DNA from: Steroidobacteraceae bacterium
GTDB lineage: Bacteria > Pseudomonadota > Gammaproteobacteria > Steroidobacterales > Steroidobacteraceae
Direction of reading: 5' to 3'
DNA: 42,923 bases
Assembly (NCBI GenBank): GCA_029266835.1
Contig: JAQSWD010000041.1
Location: 1-42,923, forward strand
In this document: in pieces, positions 8,630 to 21,593 of the stretch
Layout of the letters: every line of letters starts with the position of its first letter
Numbering within the stretch: the stretch's first letter is position 1
Position numbers and translations under genes: made by a program
The notes under the pieces: generated by a model
Database searches by the model: none
Told to the model about the DNA's origin: nothing
Seen by the model: only the letters and a program-made list of their open reading frames with translations

Positions 8630-10267
8630 ATGTTCCAACACCCGTTTCGTTGCTTCGCCGCAATCGTTGCCTTGCAGTTCGCGCTGCCCGCGGCGCTGCA
8701 GGCGCGCGATGCGCCACCGCTGCCGCCGTCGCAGATCTATGGCGAGTTGTTCCAGCGTGTGCAGGTCGAGCGATTGTTCCCCGACAGCAAGACTTTCGCG
8801 GATGCCGTCGCCAGGACCGAGCCCGCGGAAATCCTGCGCCGATACCAGGCCGCGAAAGATCAGCCGGGGTTCTCGTTGCGCGACTTCGTCGCAGAGAACT
8901 TCGAGATTCCGGCGCCGGCCGGCGGGGACTTCCGCACCACGCCGCGCGAGGAGATCCGTGCGCACATCGACCGGCTCTGGGGCGCGCTGACGCGCGAGCC
9001 GCGCGAAACCGGGGGCGCGAGCTCGCTGCTGCCCATGACCACACGCTTCGTCGTGCCGGGTGGCCGCTTCCGCGAGCTGTATTACTGGGACTCCTATTTC
9101 ACGATGGTGGGTCTGCAGACCAGCGGCCGAGACGACCTGGTTGCCGACATGATCGAAAATTTCGCGCGGCTCATCGATCGGTACGGCCACATCCCGAATG
9201 GCGCGCGCAGTTACCAGGTGAGCCGGTCGCAGCCGCCGTTTTTCGCCGCGATGATCGGGCTTGCCGGCGACCGCGCCCTGCTCGAGCGGCTGCCGCAGCT
9301 GGAGCGCGAACACCAGTTCTGGATGGAGGGCGACGGTAGTTTGTCGCGCGGGCAGGCCTATCGACGCGTGGTCATGCTGGCCGATGGCACGGTGTTGAAC
9401 CGTTATTGGGACGATCTCGCGATTCCGCGCGACGAGTCGTATCTCGAGGACGTGGAGACAGCGCGCGGCGGCGGGCGTCCGGAAGCCGAGGTGTACCGCG
9501 AGTTGCGCGCGGCGGCCGAGAGCGGCTGGGACTTCAGCTCGCGCTGGTTCGCGGATGGCAAGACACTGAGCACCATCCACACCACTGATTTCATCGCCGT
9601 CGATCTCAACAGCCTGCTCTATCAACTCGAGGTCACCATCGCGCGGGGCTGCAAGGCGGCAAAGCGCGCCGACTGCAACGACCAGATGACAGCGCGCGCG
9701 AAGGCGCGCAAAGCCGCGATGCTGACCTATCTCTGGGACGACAAGCTCGGCACGTTCGTCGATTACGACTGGCGCGCGGGCCGCAGGTCGCCGCATGTCA
9801 CGGCGGCCGCGGCTTTCCCGCTGTTCGTGGGGCTGGCGTCGCGCGAGCAGGCGCGCGGAGTCGCGCAATCCTTCCGCCAGACCTTGCTCCGGCCGCATGG
9901 CTTGCTGACCACCGCCATCGATACCGGCCAGCAATGGGACGCCCCCAATGGCTGGGCGCCGTTGCAATGGATAGCCATCGACGGATTGCGCCGCAATGGC
10001 GAAGGTGGCCTCGCCGCGGAGATCGCCGCGGGCTGGGTGGAGGAAAACGCCCGCGTGTACTGCAAGACCGGCAAGCTGGTCGAGAAATACAACGTGCGTG
10101 ATGCCGGTGAGGGCGCGGGTGGCGAATATCCCGTGCAGGACGGTTTCGGCTGGACCAATGCCGTGCTGGTCAAGCTGCTGGCCATCTACCCGCAGCTGGC
10201 GCGCAGGAAATACGAGTTCACCGGCGATCGCTGCGCCGCGCGGGCCAATGCGCTGACGTTGAATTGA
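8630..10267 (+). CDS. treA: Periplasmic alpha,alpha-trehalase (GH37)
   Basis: Trehalase hydrolyses trehalose to two glucose molecules. Both family signatures are present: PGGRFRELYYWDSYF at residues 143-157 and QWDAPNGWAP from 435. The ESGWDFSSRW segment carries the expected catalytic acid, Asp301. The conserved GGEYPVQDGFGWTN region lies near the C-terminus. Length (545) is normal and a signal peptide ending near LQARDA indicates export. The ATG at 8630 has no obvious ribosome-binding site. A weak extended -10-like TGCTAATAC ends only seven bases upstream, so a leaderless transcript is possible, though this is speculative. The divergent receptor gene next door suggests import of trehalose or a trehalose-containing glycan for periplasmic cleavage. 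Confidence 0.93.
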   Translation: MFQHPFRCFAAIVALQFALPAALQARDAPPLPPSQIYGELFQRVQVERLFPDSKTFADAVARTEPAEILRRYQAAKDQPGFSLRDFVAENFEIPAPAGGDFRTTPREEIRAHIDRLWGALTREPRETGGASSLLPMTTRFVVPGGRFRELYYWDSYFTMVGLQTSGRDDLVADMIENFARLIDRYGHIPNGARSYQVSRSQPPFFAAMIGLAGDRALLERLPQLEREHQFWMEGDGSLSRGQAYRRVVMLADGTVLNRYWDDLAIPRDESYLEDVETARGGGRPEAEVYRELRAAAESGWDFSSRWFADGKTLSTIHTTDFIAVDLNSLLYQLEVTIARGCKAAKRADCNDQMTARAKARKAAMLTYLWDDKLGTFVDYDWRAGRRSPHVTAAAAFPLFVGLASREQARGVAQSFRQTLLRPHGLLTTAIDTGQQWDAPNGWAPLQWIAIDGLRRNGEGGLAAEIAAGWVEENARVYCKTGKLVEKYNVRDAGEGAGGEYPVQDGFGWTNAVLVKLLAIYPQLARRKYEFTGDRCAARANALTLN

Positions 10268-10345
10268 TCGCCGGACACGGGAACCGGCGTCTCATGCGTC
10301 AGTTCCAATGAAAGCACCCATACGCCCTCACAACATGGAGACTCC

Positions 10346-11257
10346 ATGAATACGCGCCGCCAGTTCCTGGGCCATTCCGCCGGCCTGCTCGCCGCAGCCT
10401 CCGTCTGGTCGGCGCATGCCGCCTCCGGCAAGGGCATGCTGAAGCGACCCATACCTTCCACGGGCGAGCTGTTGCCCGCCATCGGCATGGGCACCTCGGG
10501 CAGCTTCCAGATTTCGCCCGATGGCGCCGAGTACCAGGCGCTCAAGGAAGTGCTCAAGCGGTTCTTCGAGGGCGGCGCCACGCTCATCGATACCGCGCCC
10601 ACCTATGGCAATGCCGAGGACAACCTCGGGCCGCTGCTCAGCGATGGCGGCTACCGCAAGAAGGCGTTCATCGCCACCAAACTATCGGGAGTGACGGGCC
10701 GCGACGCGGGCCTCGAGCAGTTCAACAGCACGCTCAATCGGCTCAAGGTGGACAAGGTGGAGCTGCTCCAGGTGCACAACCTGCGCGACTGGAAAACGCA
10801 GCTCGACGTGGCGCGCGAGCTCAAGAAGCAGGGCAAGGTGAAGTACGTCGGCGTCACGCACTACGTGGATTCCGCGCATGCCGAGATCGCCGACGTCGTG
10901 AAGGCGGGCAAGCCGGACTTCCTGCAGATCAATCACTCCGTGACCAATCGCGGCATCGAGCAGACCGTGCTGCCGGTAGCGAAGGCACTCGGCGTGGCCG
11001 TGCTCACCAACCGCAACTTCAACGACGGCGCGTTGTTCCGGCAGGTCCAGGGCAAGGCGCTGCCCGGCTGGGCAGCCGAAGCCGGCATCACGTCGTGGGC
11101 GCAGATGTTCCTGAAGTATTCGCTGAGCCACGAGGCCGTGACCGCGGTGATTCCGGCCACCGGCAAGCCGGATCGCCAGACCGACAACCTCAAGGCCGGC
11201 TTCGGGCCGCTGCTCACGGCGGCTCAGCAGAAGGAACTGATCGCGCTGGTGGGTTAG
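10346..11257 (+). CDS. Exported aldo/keto reductase with Tat-like signal
   Basis: An NAD(P)H-linked aldo/keto reductase of 303 residues. The N-terminus NTRRQFLGHS followed by a hydrophobic stretch and AHAASG looks like a twin-arginine signal, so it should fold in the cytoplasm and be exported. The catalytic set is recognisable: Asp and Tyr in DTAPTYGNAED, Lys in FIATKLSG and His in LLQVHNLRDW. The tail contains the conserved AVIPATGKPD cofactor region. It starts 78 bp after trehalase, with a GGAGAC ribosome-binding site close to the ATG. Its stop codon overlaps the end of the opposing PLP-enzyme gene by a few bases. Exported reductases of this type are common, but their substrates are not known. 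Confidence 0.85.
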   Translation: MNTRRQFLGHSAGLLAAASVWSAHAASGKGMLKRPIPSTGELLPAIGMGTSGSFQISPDGAEYQALKEVLKRFFEGGATLIDTAPTYGNAEDNLGPLLSDGGYRKKAFIATKLSGVTGRDAGLEQFNSTLNRLKVDKVELLQVHNLRDWKTQLDVARELKKQGKVKYVGVTHYVDSAHAEIADVVKAGKPDFLQINHSVTNRGIEQTVLPVAKALGVAVLTNRNFNDGALFRQVQGKALPGWAAEAGITSWAQMFLKYSLSHEAVTAVIPATGKPDRQTDNLKAGFGPLLTAAQQKELIALVG

Positions 11258-12390
11258 AGCGCCGCGCGCAATGCGCGCAGCAGTCTTGCCACGCCATCAT
11301 CCGTGGTCATGTTGCCGGGCGACAGGCGCAGCGTGTGCCCGCGGCAATCGGCGAACAAGGATTGTTTGCGCAGCGTGTCGACCAACGCGGCCGGGTCGCT
11401 CGCGGCCGGCAGGCGGCACATGAGGCTGCCGCCGCGTTCATCGGCGCGCCGCGGGCTCACGATTTCCAGCCCCAGCGCGCCGCAGCCATCGACCAGCACC
11501 TCGACCAGGCGACGATTGTGAGCCAGCAGATCCATGGGATCCTGGCCGCCTATCCACTCGAGCGCAGGCAGGCAGGCCGCGAAGGGCAGGATGGACGGGG
11601 TGCCACTGTCGAAACGCCGCGCATCGCGCGCATAGGCGAAGGAATCCAGCGCCCAGGAGAAAATGTTCTCCTGGCTGAACCAGCCGCGCAGCTCGGGCCG
11701 GCACTCGCCGAGCAGTGGCTGGCGCACGTGCAGGATGCCGGCGCCGCTCACGCCGCACAGCCACTTGAGCGTGCTGGACACCACGAAGTCCGCCGCGAAC
11801 TCGGGCACGGCGAAGGGCACGATGCCGACTCCCTGCGTGATGTCCACGCCCACGACCGAGCCCATCGCGCGCCCGTGCTGCACCAGCGACTTGAGATCGC
11901 AGCGGTGCGAGGTGGTGGAAGTGACCCAGGTGATCAGCGCCACGCCGACATCGGCCTGCCAGTGCGCGAGGAAATCCTCGTCGCGCACCCAGTGTTCGCC
12001 GGCGCGCACGGGCACCGTCACCAGCTCGTAGCCGCGGCGTTGCGCCATGCCGGCTAACAGGAAGTGCAGGCTGGGGAAACAGTCGGCCGCGATGAGCACC
12101 TTGCGTCCGCGGAGGTGGCGATCCGGCAGCGCGCCCATTACCGCGTGCGCCGCAGCCGTCACGTTCTCCGCGGTAGTCAGTGTGCCTGCCGGCGCATCGA
12201 CCAGCCTGCGCCATCGATCGACGAATTCGTTCCGGATCGCCAGAGACCGGTTCCACTGTTCGTCGTCGGGTGTGCCCCAGAGCGTGGCCACGCCTGCGAG
12301 CGCCTGCGCTGCCTGCTCGGCCTTTCCCGGATACATGCCAATGGAGTGGTAGAGAAAATAGCCAGAGCCGGCGACTTCATCGATGCCCAT
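11254..12390 (-). CDS. Class V aminotransferase-fold PLP enzyme, kynureninase-like
   Basis: A 378-residue cytoplasmic fold-type I PLP enzyme. Asp183 in GVDITQ is the expected partner of the pyridine nitrogen. Lys209 in SSTLKWLCG is the expected Schiff-base lysine. The spacing and the SxxKWL-G pattern are close to kynureninases and class V aminotransferases or desulfurases. The later segment RRFDSGTPSILPFAA matches the family's substrate-entry region. There is no signal peptide. It is divergent from the PrnB-like gene with only 35 bp between starts, so the two probably share a control region. Kynureninase acts downstream of indole-ring cleavage, which makes the pairing meaningful. A true kynureninase is not proven; a C-C or C-S lyase on a related substrate is equally possible. 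Confidence 0.8.
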   Translation of the reverse strand: MGIDEVAGSGYFLYHSIGMYPGKAEQAAQALAGVATLWGTPDDEQWNRSLAIRNEFVDRWRRLVDAPAGTLTTAENVTAAAHAVMGALPDRHLRGRKVLIAADCFPSLHFLLAGMAQRRGYELVTVPVRAGEHWVRDEDFLAHWQADVGVALITWVTSTTSHRCDLKSLVQHGRAMGSVVGVDITQGVGIVPFAVPEFAADFVVSSTLKWLCGVSGAGILHVRQPLLGECRPELRGWFSQENIFSWALDSFAYARDARRFDSGTPSILPFAACLPALEWIGGQDPMDLLAHNRRLVEVLVDGCGALGLEIVSPRRADERGGSLMCRLPAASDPAALVDTLRKQSLFADCRGHTLRLSPGNMTTDDGVARLLRALRAAL

Positions 12391-12425
12391 TGGCAGAGCA
12401 TGTCACGTTTTGGCAGGCTGCCGGC

Positions 12426-13578
12426 ATGAGTACCCACTCCGAAGCCTTCGATCGCTGGATCCGTGGCTCCTTCATGGAGTTGAACACGGAGCTGGAGAAT
12501 CTCTACTTCGCGCAGGAGGATCGCGCCGACGTCAGCCGTGCAGGAGGCGACCTCAAGGCGCGCCTGCGCGACGAAGGCCACGTGCACGTGGTGGCGCTGC
12601 TCGCCGAGGGCGACACCGGCGATGGCTTCGCCACGGCTTTCGGCGTTCTCGGGAACGTCGGCCTGTATCTCGCCGCGCTGCGCCGCCACGAATTGACCAA
12701 TCCGGCGCGCGAAGAGAAATCCCCGTTCCCCGAAGCCTCATCGCTGGCCATGCACGTGGGCGCCGCGCTGGGCATGGCGCCGCGCTTCTCCACGGCGCAT
12801 CTCGCGCACATGAACTTCTCGCACGCGGGCGTGCGCAAGAGCTTCACCTCGTTGCCCGACGAGGTGTTGTTCATCGACGAGAACACGCGCGGCATCATGC
12901 TGCTGCAACTCGCCGCCGACGCATTGACCAAGGTGGTGCCACTGGGCATTTCGAGCCCGCTGGTGGATGTGCCTTTCGCCGCCGCGCGACACGCCCTGCT
13001 GGCCGTGCTCGAATCCAACCAGCGGCTGTTCAGCCGGCTGAACGTCGACCGCTTCTTCTTCTCGGTGCGGCCTTACTACAAGCCTTACATGGTGGGGCGC
13101 CAGGAATACCGCGGCGCGAATGCCGGTGACTTCTCCGGCATCAACGAACTCGACTTGTTGTTAGGCCTGTGCCGGGCGAACGACCCGTACTATGCGCAAT
13201 TGCTGGTGGACAAGATGCAGTTCATGCCGCCGCAGGACCAGGGCCGGCTGCGCGACTGCATGCGCCACGAGAGTTTCCTCGACGGGTTGCTGGCGCTGTC
13301 GCGCGAACACGCGCGCAAGGACTGGTTCCAGCGGAATGCGCGCGCCTACCTGGAATTGACGGATCTCTACGGGCGCATCGCCGCACAGCATCACGACCAG
13401 CTGGTGAAGCGTTTCATAGAAGCGCCGGCCGCGCGCATGAATGAAACACACCTCGCCAGCGTCACGGCGAGCGGGCCGCCGCTGCCGGTGCTGTTGAGGG
13501 CGCTGGAGACCCTGCGCGACATGCGGCTGGCGGCAGATCGGCCCGACATCGCTTCGCGGTACGCCGACCTGGCGAAGC

Positions 13579-13601
<23 letters not shown>
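12426..13601 (+). CDS. PrnB-like protein, indoleamine/tryptophan dioxygenase superfamily
   Basis: PrnB, from pyrrolnitrin synthesis, is a heme enzyme of the IDO/TDO fold that rearranges 7-chlorotryptophan. This 391-residue protein shows PrnB-like blocks: KSFTSLPDE followed by ENTR, then VRPYYKPYMVGRQEYRGA, which corresponds to the LRPFYEPIRVGGQSYLGP block I recall in PrnB. His322 and His323 in AAQHHDQL fall where PrnB has its proximal heme histidine. I judged this by eye from memory of the family. No halogenase or other prn gene is present, so it is unlikely to make pyrrolnitrin. The ATG at 12426 is the first one with a family-like N-terminus, although the frame is open further upstream across the divergent gene. 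Its 3' end overlaps the opposing small gene by 23 bp. Confidence 0.75.
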
Positions 13602-17340
<3,739 letters not shown>

Positions 17341-17344
<4 letters not shown>

Positions 17345-17886
17345 TCGTGCGCGGCGCACGGCGATACGCGGGGCTTGCCGCGACGCTCCTCTTCTCCGGC
17401 TGGGCTTTCGGCGCGCTGGACGAATACCAGGTGAAGGCCGTTTTCCTGTTCAATTTCGGCCGCTTCGTCGAGTGGCCACAGCAGGTCTTTGACACGCCGC
17501 AGGCGCCGTTCGTCATCTGCGTGGTGGGCGACGATCCCTTCGGCAAGACACTGGACGACGTGGTGCGTGGCGAGTCGGTGGGTTCGCGCTCGCTGGTAGT
17601 GAGGCGGTACGACGGTACCGGTGAGCTGGCGGACTGCAACATCCTGTTCGTCGGCCGCAACGACGCGTCGCACCTCGAGCGGGCGCTGGCGGCCGTACGC
17701 GGGCACAGTGTGCTCACGGTCACCGACATCGAGGGCGCGGAGCGCTCGGGCGCCATCATCGTGCTGTACGAGGATCAGAACCGCATCCGCATGCGCATCA
17801 ACCTGGCGGCAGCCAAGGCCAGCCAGCTGGTGATCAGTTCGAAACTGCTGCGACCCGCGGAAGTGATTGGCGCGGAGGGCGGTTGA
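17341..17886 (+). CDS. YfiR family (DUF4154) periplasmic protein
   Basis: In Pseudomonas, YfiR is a periplasmic protein that represses the CHASE8-containing diguanylate cyclase YfiN. This 181-residue protein has the YfiR opening YQVKAVFLFNFGRFVEWP after a short signal peptide (LLFSGWAFGAL). It keeps one cysteine pair, in FVICVVGD and LADCNILFVG, which corresponds to a structural disulfide in YfiR. The later C-terminal pair is absent. GTG at 17341 was chosen because it overlaps the receptor's stop; GTG at 17329 and 17347 are also in frame. The stop TGA overlaps the ATG of the kinase. Its likely partner is the CHASE8-like periplasmic domain of that kinase, which is inference from the YfiRN precedent. 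Confidence 0.85.
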
Positions 17887-20279
17887 TGTCCGGGGCCGTC
17901 CCCATCCGGCGCAAGCTCAGTGCGATCACGCTGACTACCTGCGGCATCGCATTGCTGATCACCGCCTCGCTGTTCCTCGCGGGCGAGCTGCACCAGATGC
18001 GCAAGTCCAGCCTGCAGCATGTGCGCACGCTCAGCGAAGCGATCGCGTCGAACAGCACGGCGTCGCTGGCCTTCGACAACCCCGAGGACGCGGTCGGCGT
18101 GCTGTCGGCGTTTCGTTCCGACCCGGGCATCGAAGTCGCCGCGCTCTACAAGCCGGACGGCACGTTGTTCGCCACCTATCCACCCAGCGTGTCGGCTCGT
18201 CTGTTGCCGGCTTCAATGGGAGACAAGGGTTACCAGCTGCAGGGCGGCAACCTCGTCGGCCTGGCCGAAGTGCGCGAGGGCGACCTCGTGCTCGGATCGC
18301 TGTTCGTCCGGTCGGACATGAAGCCGGTTTACGAAAGGCTGGGCATCTACGCGCTGCTGGCCTTGCTGGTGATCGCGCTCACGCTAGCGGTGGCCTGGGC
18401 AATCTCCCGACGCCTGCAGAGACACTTGTCGGAATCCATCCTCGCGCTGGCCGCCACGGCCGAGGTGGTATCGCAGCGGCACGACTACAGCGTGCGCGCG
18501 CAGGCGCCGGGCATCAACGAGCTGGACACGTTGACCAGCGCCTTCAACCACATGCTCACCCAGACGGAACAGTCCGAGGGCCGGTTGAACACGCAGGTGA
18601 GCCGCCTGGCGTTGTTGCAGGAGATCACGCACAGCATCGGTTCGCGGCACGATCTGTTGAGCATCCTGCAGGTGGTCCTCGGCAGCCTCGAAGAACATCT
18701 GCCCATCCACTTCGGCTGCGTGTGCCTGCACGAGAGCGCCGCGGGCTTGATGACGGTGGAGGCTGTGGGCCCGGCCAGTGCCAGGCATGCGGCTTCGGTT
18801 GGGCTGGCAGCGCGCACGTCCATCCCCATCGGGCAGAACGGTCTGTATCGCGCGCTGCACGGCACGTTGATCCACGAGCCCGACGTGCGGCAGGTGGATT
18901 CGCCTTTCCCCGGACGCTTCGCGGCGGCGGGTTTCAACTCGCTGGTGCTGGCGCCGCTCGCCGTCGAGTCCAGCGTCTTCGGTGTGCTCGTGGCCGCACG
19001 GCGTGACGCCAATTCCTTCTCGAGCACGGACTGCGAATTCCTCAAGCAACTCAGCGAGCACGTGGCGCTGGCTTCACACCAGGCGCAGCTGTACGGCGCC
19101 CTGCAGCAGGCCTACGACGATCTGCGGCAGAGCCAGCAGTCGGTGATGCAGAACGAACGCCTGCGCGCGCTGGGACAGATGGCCAGCGGCATCGCGCACG
19201 ACATCAACAACGCCATCTCGCCCGTGTCGCTGTACACCGAGCTGCTGCTGCAGCAGGAAAAGCAGATCAGCGAAAAGGGCAGGGAACGGCTCGGCACCAT
19301 GCAACGGGCCATCGATGACGTGGCCGGCACCATCGAGCGCATGCGCGAGTTCTACCGCCCGCGCGAGTCCGCGCGGATCTTCGCCAAGGTGGATTTGCAC
19401 GCGCTCATCGACCAGGTGGTCGAGCTCACGCGTCCGCGCTGGCAGGCGCAGCCGCAGGAGCGTGGCATCGTCGTCGACCTGAAGCGCCGGTTCGGGCCTG
19501 ACAAGATCGAGATCATCGGCGACGAGGTCGATCTTCGCGATGCGCTGACCAACCTCATATTCAACGGCGTCGACGCCATGCCGGAGGGAGGCACTCTCAC
19601 GCTGTCGGTGGGCATCCGGCGCGGCGAGGCGACGCTGCCCGACGTGCTCATCGAGGTGTCGGATACCGGCATCGGCATGGACGAAGAAATCCGTCGCCGC
19701 TGCATGGAGCCCTTCTTCACGACCAAGGGCGAGCGCGGTACGGGCCTGGGCCTGCCGTCGGTTTATGGAATGCTCAAGCGCCACGACGCCGATTTCGAAA
19801 TAGATAGTGCGCCGGGTATTGGCACCACCGTGCGCATGATCTTCCCCGGGTTGCCCGAACGGGCGGCCAGCAGCTCGGCCGCCGCCCCGGTCCTGGCCGT
19901 GCGCAAGAATCTGCGCATCCTGGTGGTGGACGACGACCCGGTACTCACGCGGTCATTGCAGGATGCGCTAGAGACCGACGGCCATCGCCTCGACCTGGCC
20001 TCGGGAGGCCAGGCCGGCATCGACATCTACTTCGCCTCGCGCAAGGCGGGAAAGAACTTCGACCTGGTGATCACCGATCTCGGCATGCCGCGCGTCGATG
20101 GCCGCAAGGTGGCCGAGGCGATCAAGACCGATCAGCCAGGACTACCGATCGTGATGCTCACCGGCTGGGGCCAGCGGTTGCTCGACGAGGGCGAGATTCC
20201 GCCCAACATCGACCGCGTCCTCAGCAAGCCCCCGCGACTGGCGCTGCTGCGCGTCGCGATCGCCGAATTGGTACGCTGA
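17886..20279 (+). CDS. CHASE8-type hybrid histidine kinase with HAMP, GAF and C-terminal receiver
   Basis: A 797-residue inner-membrane sensor. Order: TM1 (about 13-33), a periplasmic domain (34-150) of CHASE8 type with SIASNSTASLAF-like spacing (here AIASNSTASLAFDNPEDA), TM2 (about 153-172), HAMP (to about 225), GAF (about 245-400), the HisKA dimerisation helix with phospho-acceptor His438 in GIAHDINNAISP, and an ATPase domain with DTGIGMDEEI and GTGLGLPSVYGM. A receiver with Asp731 in VITDLGMPRVDG completes the protein. YfiN has the same CHASE8-HAMP input but a GGDEF output, so here the output is phosphotransfer. The start ATG overlaps the YfiR-like stop. No DNA-binding output domain is present; the receiver encoded downstream is a candidate phosphate partner. 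Confidence 0.88.
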   Translation: MSGAVPIRRKLSAITLTTCGIALLITASLFLAGELHQMRKSSLQHVRTLSEAIASNSTASLAFDNPEDAVGVLSAFRSDPGIEVAALYKPDGTLFATYPPSVSARLLPASMGDKGYQLQGGNLVGLAEVREGDLVLGSLFVRSDMKPVYERLGIYALLALLVIALTLAVAWAISRRLQRHLSESILALAATAEVVSQRHDYSVRAQAPGINELDTLTSAFNHMLTQTEQSEGRLNTQVSRLALLQEITHSIGSRHDLLSILQVVLGSLEEHLPIHFGCVCLHESAAGLMTVEAVGPASARHAASVGLAARTSIPIGQNGLYRALHGTLIHEPDVRQVDSPFPGRFAAAGFNSLVLAPLAVESSVFGVLVAARRDANSFSSTDCEFLKQLSEHVALASHQAQLYGALQQAYDDLRQSQQSVMQNERLRALGQMASGIAHDINNAISPVSLYTELLLQQEKQISEKGRERLGTMQRAIDDVAGTIERMREFYRPRESARIFAKVDLHALIDQVVELTRPRWQAQPQERGIVVDLKRRFGPDKIEIIGDEVDLRDALTNLIFNGVDAMPEGGTLTLSVGIRRGEATLPDVLIEVSDTGIGMDEEIRRRCMEPFFTTKGERGTGLGLPSVYGMLKRHDADFEIDSAPGIGTTVRMIFPGLPERAASSSAAAPVLAVRKNLRILVVDDDPVLTRSLQDALETDGHRLDLASGGQAGIDIYFASRKAGKNFDLVITDLGMPRVDGRKVAEAIKTDQPGLPIVMLTGWGQRLLDEGEIPPNIDRVLSKPPRLALLRVAIAELVR

Positions 20280-20283
20280 CCGC

Positions 20284-20673
20284 ATGACGCGAATCGACCC
20301 GCACGCCCGCAATGTGGGCGTGACTTTCGGCACATTGCTGGCGAGCACCACCACGCTGCTGTGTTGCGTGCTGCCCGCGGTGATGGTGTCCGTGGGCGCC
20401 GGCGCGGCCCTGGTGGGGCTGGTGTCGGCGTTTCCGCAACTGGTGTGGTTGTCGGAGCACAAACTACTGCTGTTCATCGTCGCCGGAGCCCTGCTGGCTG
20501 GTAGCGGCGCCATGTTGTGGCATGCCCGCCGCTTGCCCTGTCCCATCGATCCCGTTGCTGCGCGAAGTTGCACGCGTTTGCGCAGAATGAGCGCGGTGCT
20601 GTTTTTCGTGTCGCTGTTCGCATACGTCATCGGCGCGTTGTTCGCGTTCGTGCTGCCAGCGATCCTGCGGTGA
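20284..20673 (+). CDS. MerT-like small membrane protein with two cysteine pairs
   Basis: A 129-residue protein with three predicted membrane helices (about 14-50, 60-80 and 104-127). Cys27-Cys28 sit in the first helix, in TTLLCCVLP. Cys86 and Cys96 lie in the loop before the third helix. MerT, the mercuric ion carrier, has the same arrangement: a Cys-Cys pair in helix 1 and two cysteines in the following cytoplasmic loop. Overall identity looks low, so a general thiophilic-metal role is only a suggestion. It begins 4 bp after the hybrid kinase gene and is probably translated with it. No MerP or MerR is nearby. Confidence 0.6.
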   Translation: MTRIDPHARNVGVTFGTLLASTTTLLCCVLPAVMVSVGAGAALVGLVSAFPQLVWLSEHKLLLFIVAGALLAGSGAMLWHARRLPCPIDPVAARSCTRLRRMSAVLFFVSLFAYVIGALFAFVLPAILR

Positions 20674-20734
20674 CGCGCAGCGTCACGGCGGATTCCGACA
20701 CGCGCTCCCGCAAAGAAATAAGGAATCGCACTAC

Positions 20735-21163
20735 GTGACTGACGGAGAAACCCGCTGTCCCGAGGCCGCGCCCGGTGTGAGCATGCGCCTCATGATGCGA
20801 GTACTACTGGTGGATGATGATCCGCTGATTCTCGACAGCATCGCGGAGGTGTTGTCTTTCGACGGGCACGAAGTGGCGGTGGCTTCGAACGGGCGTGCGG
20901 CGCTGGCCTGCTTCACGGCGGCGCTCGACACGCAGTCGCCTTTCGATGCCGTGGTGACGGACCTGGGAATGCCGGTGGTCAATGGCATCCAGGTCGCCAA
21001 CGAAGTGCGCGCGCTTTCGGGCACGGTGCGCATCATCTTGCTCACGGGTTGGGGCGAGCGCGCGCGAGAGGAGCCGAAGTTCCCCCAAACCGTCGACAAG
21101 CTGCTGGGCAAGCCGGTGCGGATCGAAGAACTTCGCGCCGCCCTCGAGATCAATCCAGCCTGA
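20735..21163 (+). CDS. Stand-alone receiver domain response regulator
   Basis: A single phospho-acceptor domain without an output domain. It shows the acidic pair in VLLVDDDPL, phospho-acceptor Asp76 in VVTDLGMPVVNG, the LTGWGER switch region and the conserved Lys in LLGKPVRI. I used the GTG at 20735 because AAGGA lies ten bases upstream; ATG codons at 20783, 20792 and 20795 would shorten the protein to the domain itself. The receiver strongly resembles the one fused to the hybrid kinase two genes upstream, sharing TDLGMP, LTGWG and the KP-R--LR-A ending. It may take phosphate from that kinase or compete with its attached receiver. Its 3' end overlaps the opposing gene by 14 bp. Confidence 0.82.
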   Translation: MTDGETRCPEAAPGVSMRLMMRVLLVDDDPLILDSIAEVLSFDGHEVAVASNGRAALACFTAALDTQSPFDAVVTDLGMPVVNGIQVANEVRALSGTVRIILLTGWGERAREEPKFPQTVDKLLGKPVRIEELRAALEINPA

Positions 21164-21593
21164 TGTCCGTTACGTAGAACTTCGGCAGCTCGATGGCCGA
21201 GGCGTTCTGCACCCAGATGCCTTCGATCACCTTGTTTTCGACGCCCAGTGTCGCCAGCGGCACCTGCACGTCCGTCCACCCGGTGTTGCCGATCTTGAGT
21301 AGTTTGCCTTCGCCCACCGGCTGATGCAGGTACAGCGCCTCCCATGGCCCGGCCACGACCTTGATGGGTCGGCGCGGACTGCCGCCGAGTTCGATGCTGA
21401 GCTCGGCCTTGGCCCAGCTCCAGTTTTCCCAATCCGGCGCCAGTGCCGTGTCATATACGGTAACGGGTTGTGCGGGAGCGACGACGGGACTGGCATCTTC
21501 GGCCGCCGCCGCGCCGTGAGTCCCGAATGCGAATGATGCGGCCACGGGCAAGGCGCCGCGAGCCATGGTCTTGAGCATGATGGTCTTGAGCAT
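21150..21593 (-). CDS. Exported galactose-binding-like (carbohydrate-binding) protein, short form
   Basis: A 147-residue protein with a signal peptide (to about GAAAAED) and a single beta-sandwich. The block VYDTALAPDWENWSWA and the later WTDVQVPLATLGV and FYVTDI match a sugar-binding-type module found attached to plant-polysaccharide enzymes. In the module as I know it, a strand segment of roughly 35 residues (a FWIxGG-like piece) lies between LYLHQ and the final strands. Here LYLHQ runs directly into PVGEGKLLKI, so the protein may have lost a piece in frame. The start region is duplicated: ATGCTCAAGACCAT occurs twice in tandem, giving MLKTIMLKT. A GGGGG ribosome-binding site precedes the first ATG. 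Binding target unknown. Confidence 0.65.
   Translation of the reverse strand: MLKTIMLKTMARGALPVAASFAFGTHGAAAAEDASPVVAPAQPVTVYDTALAPDWENWSWAKAELSIELGGSPRRPIKVVAGPWEALYLHQPVGEGKLLKIGNTGWTDVQVPLATLGVENKVIEGIWVQNASAIELPKFYVTDIRLD

Noticed and set aside
12180..12425. Upstream extension of the PrnB-like gene
   Set aside because: It overlaps the start of the divergent PLP-enzyme gene and its residues do not resemble PrnB; the ATG at 12426 gives a family-like start.
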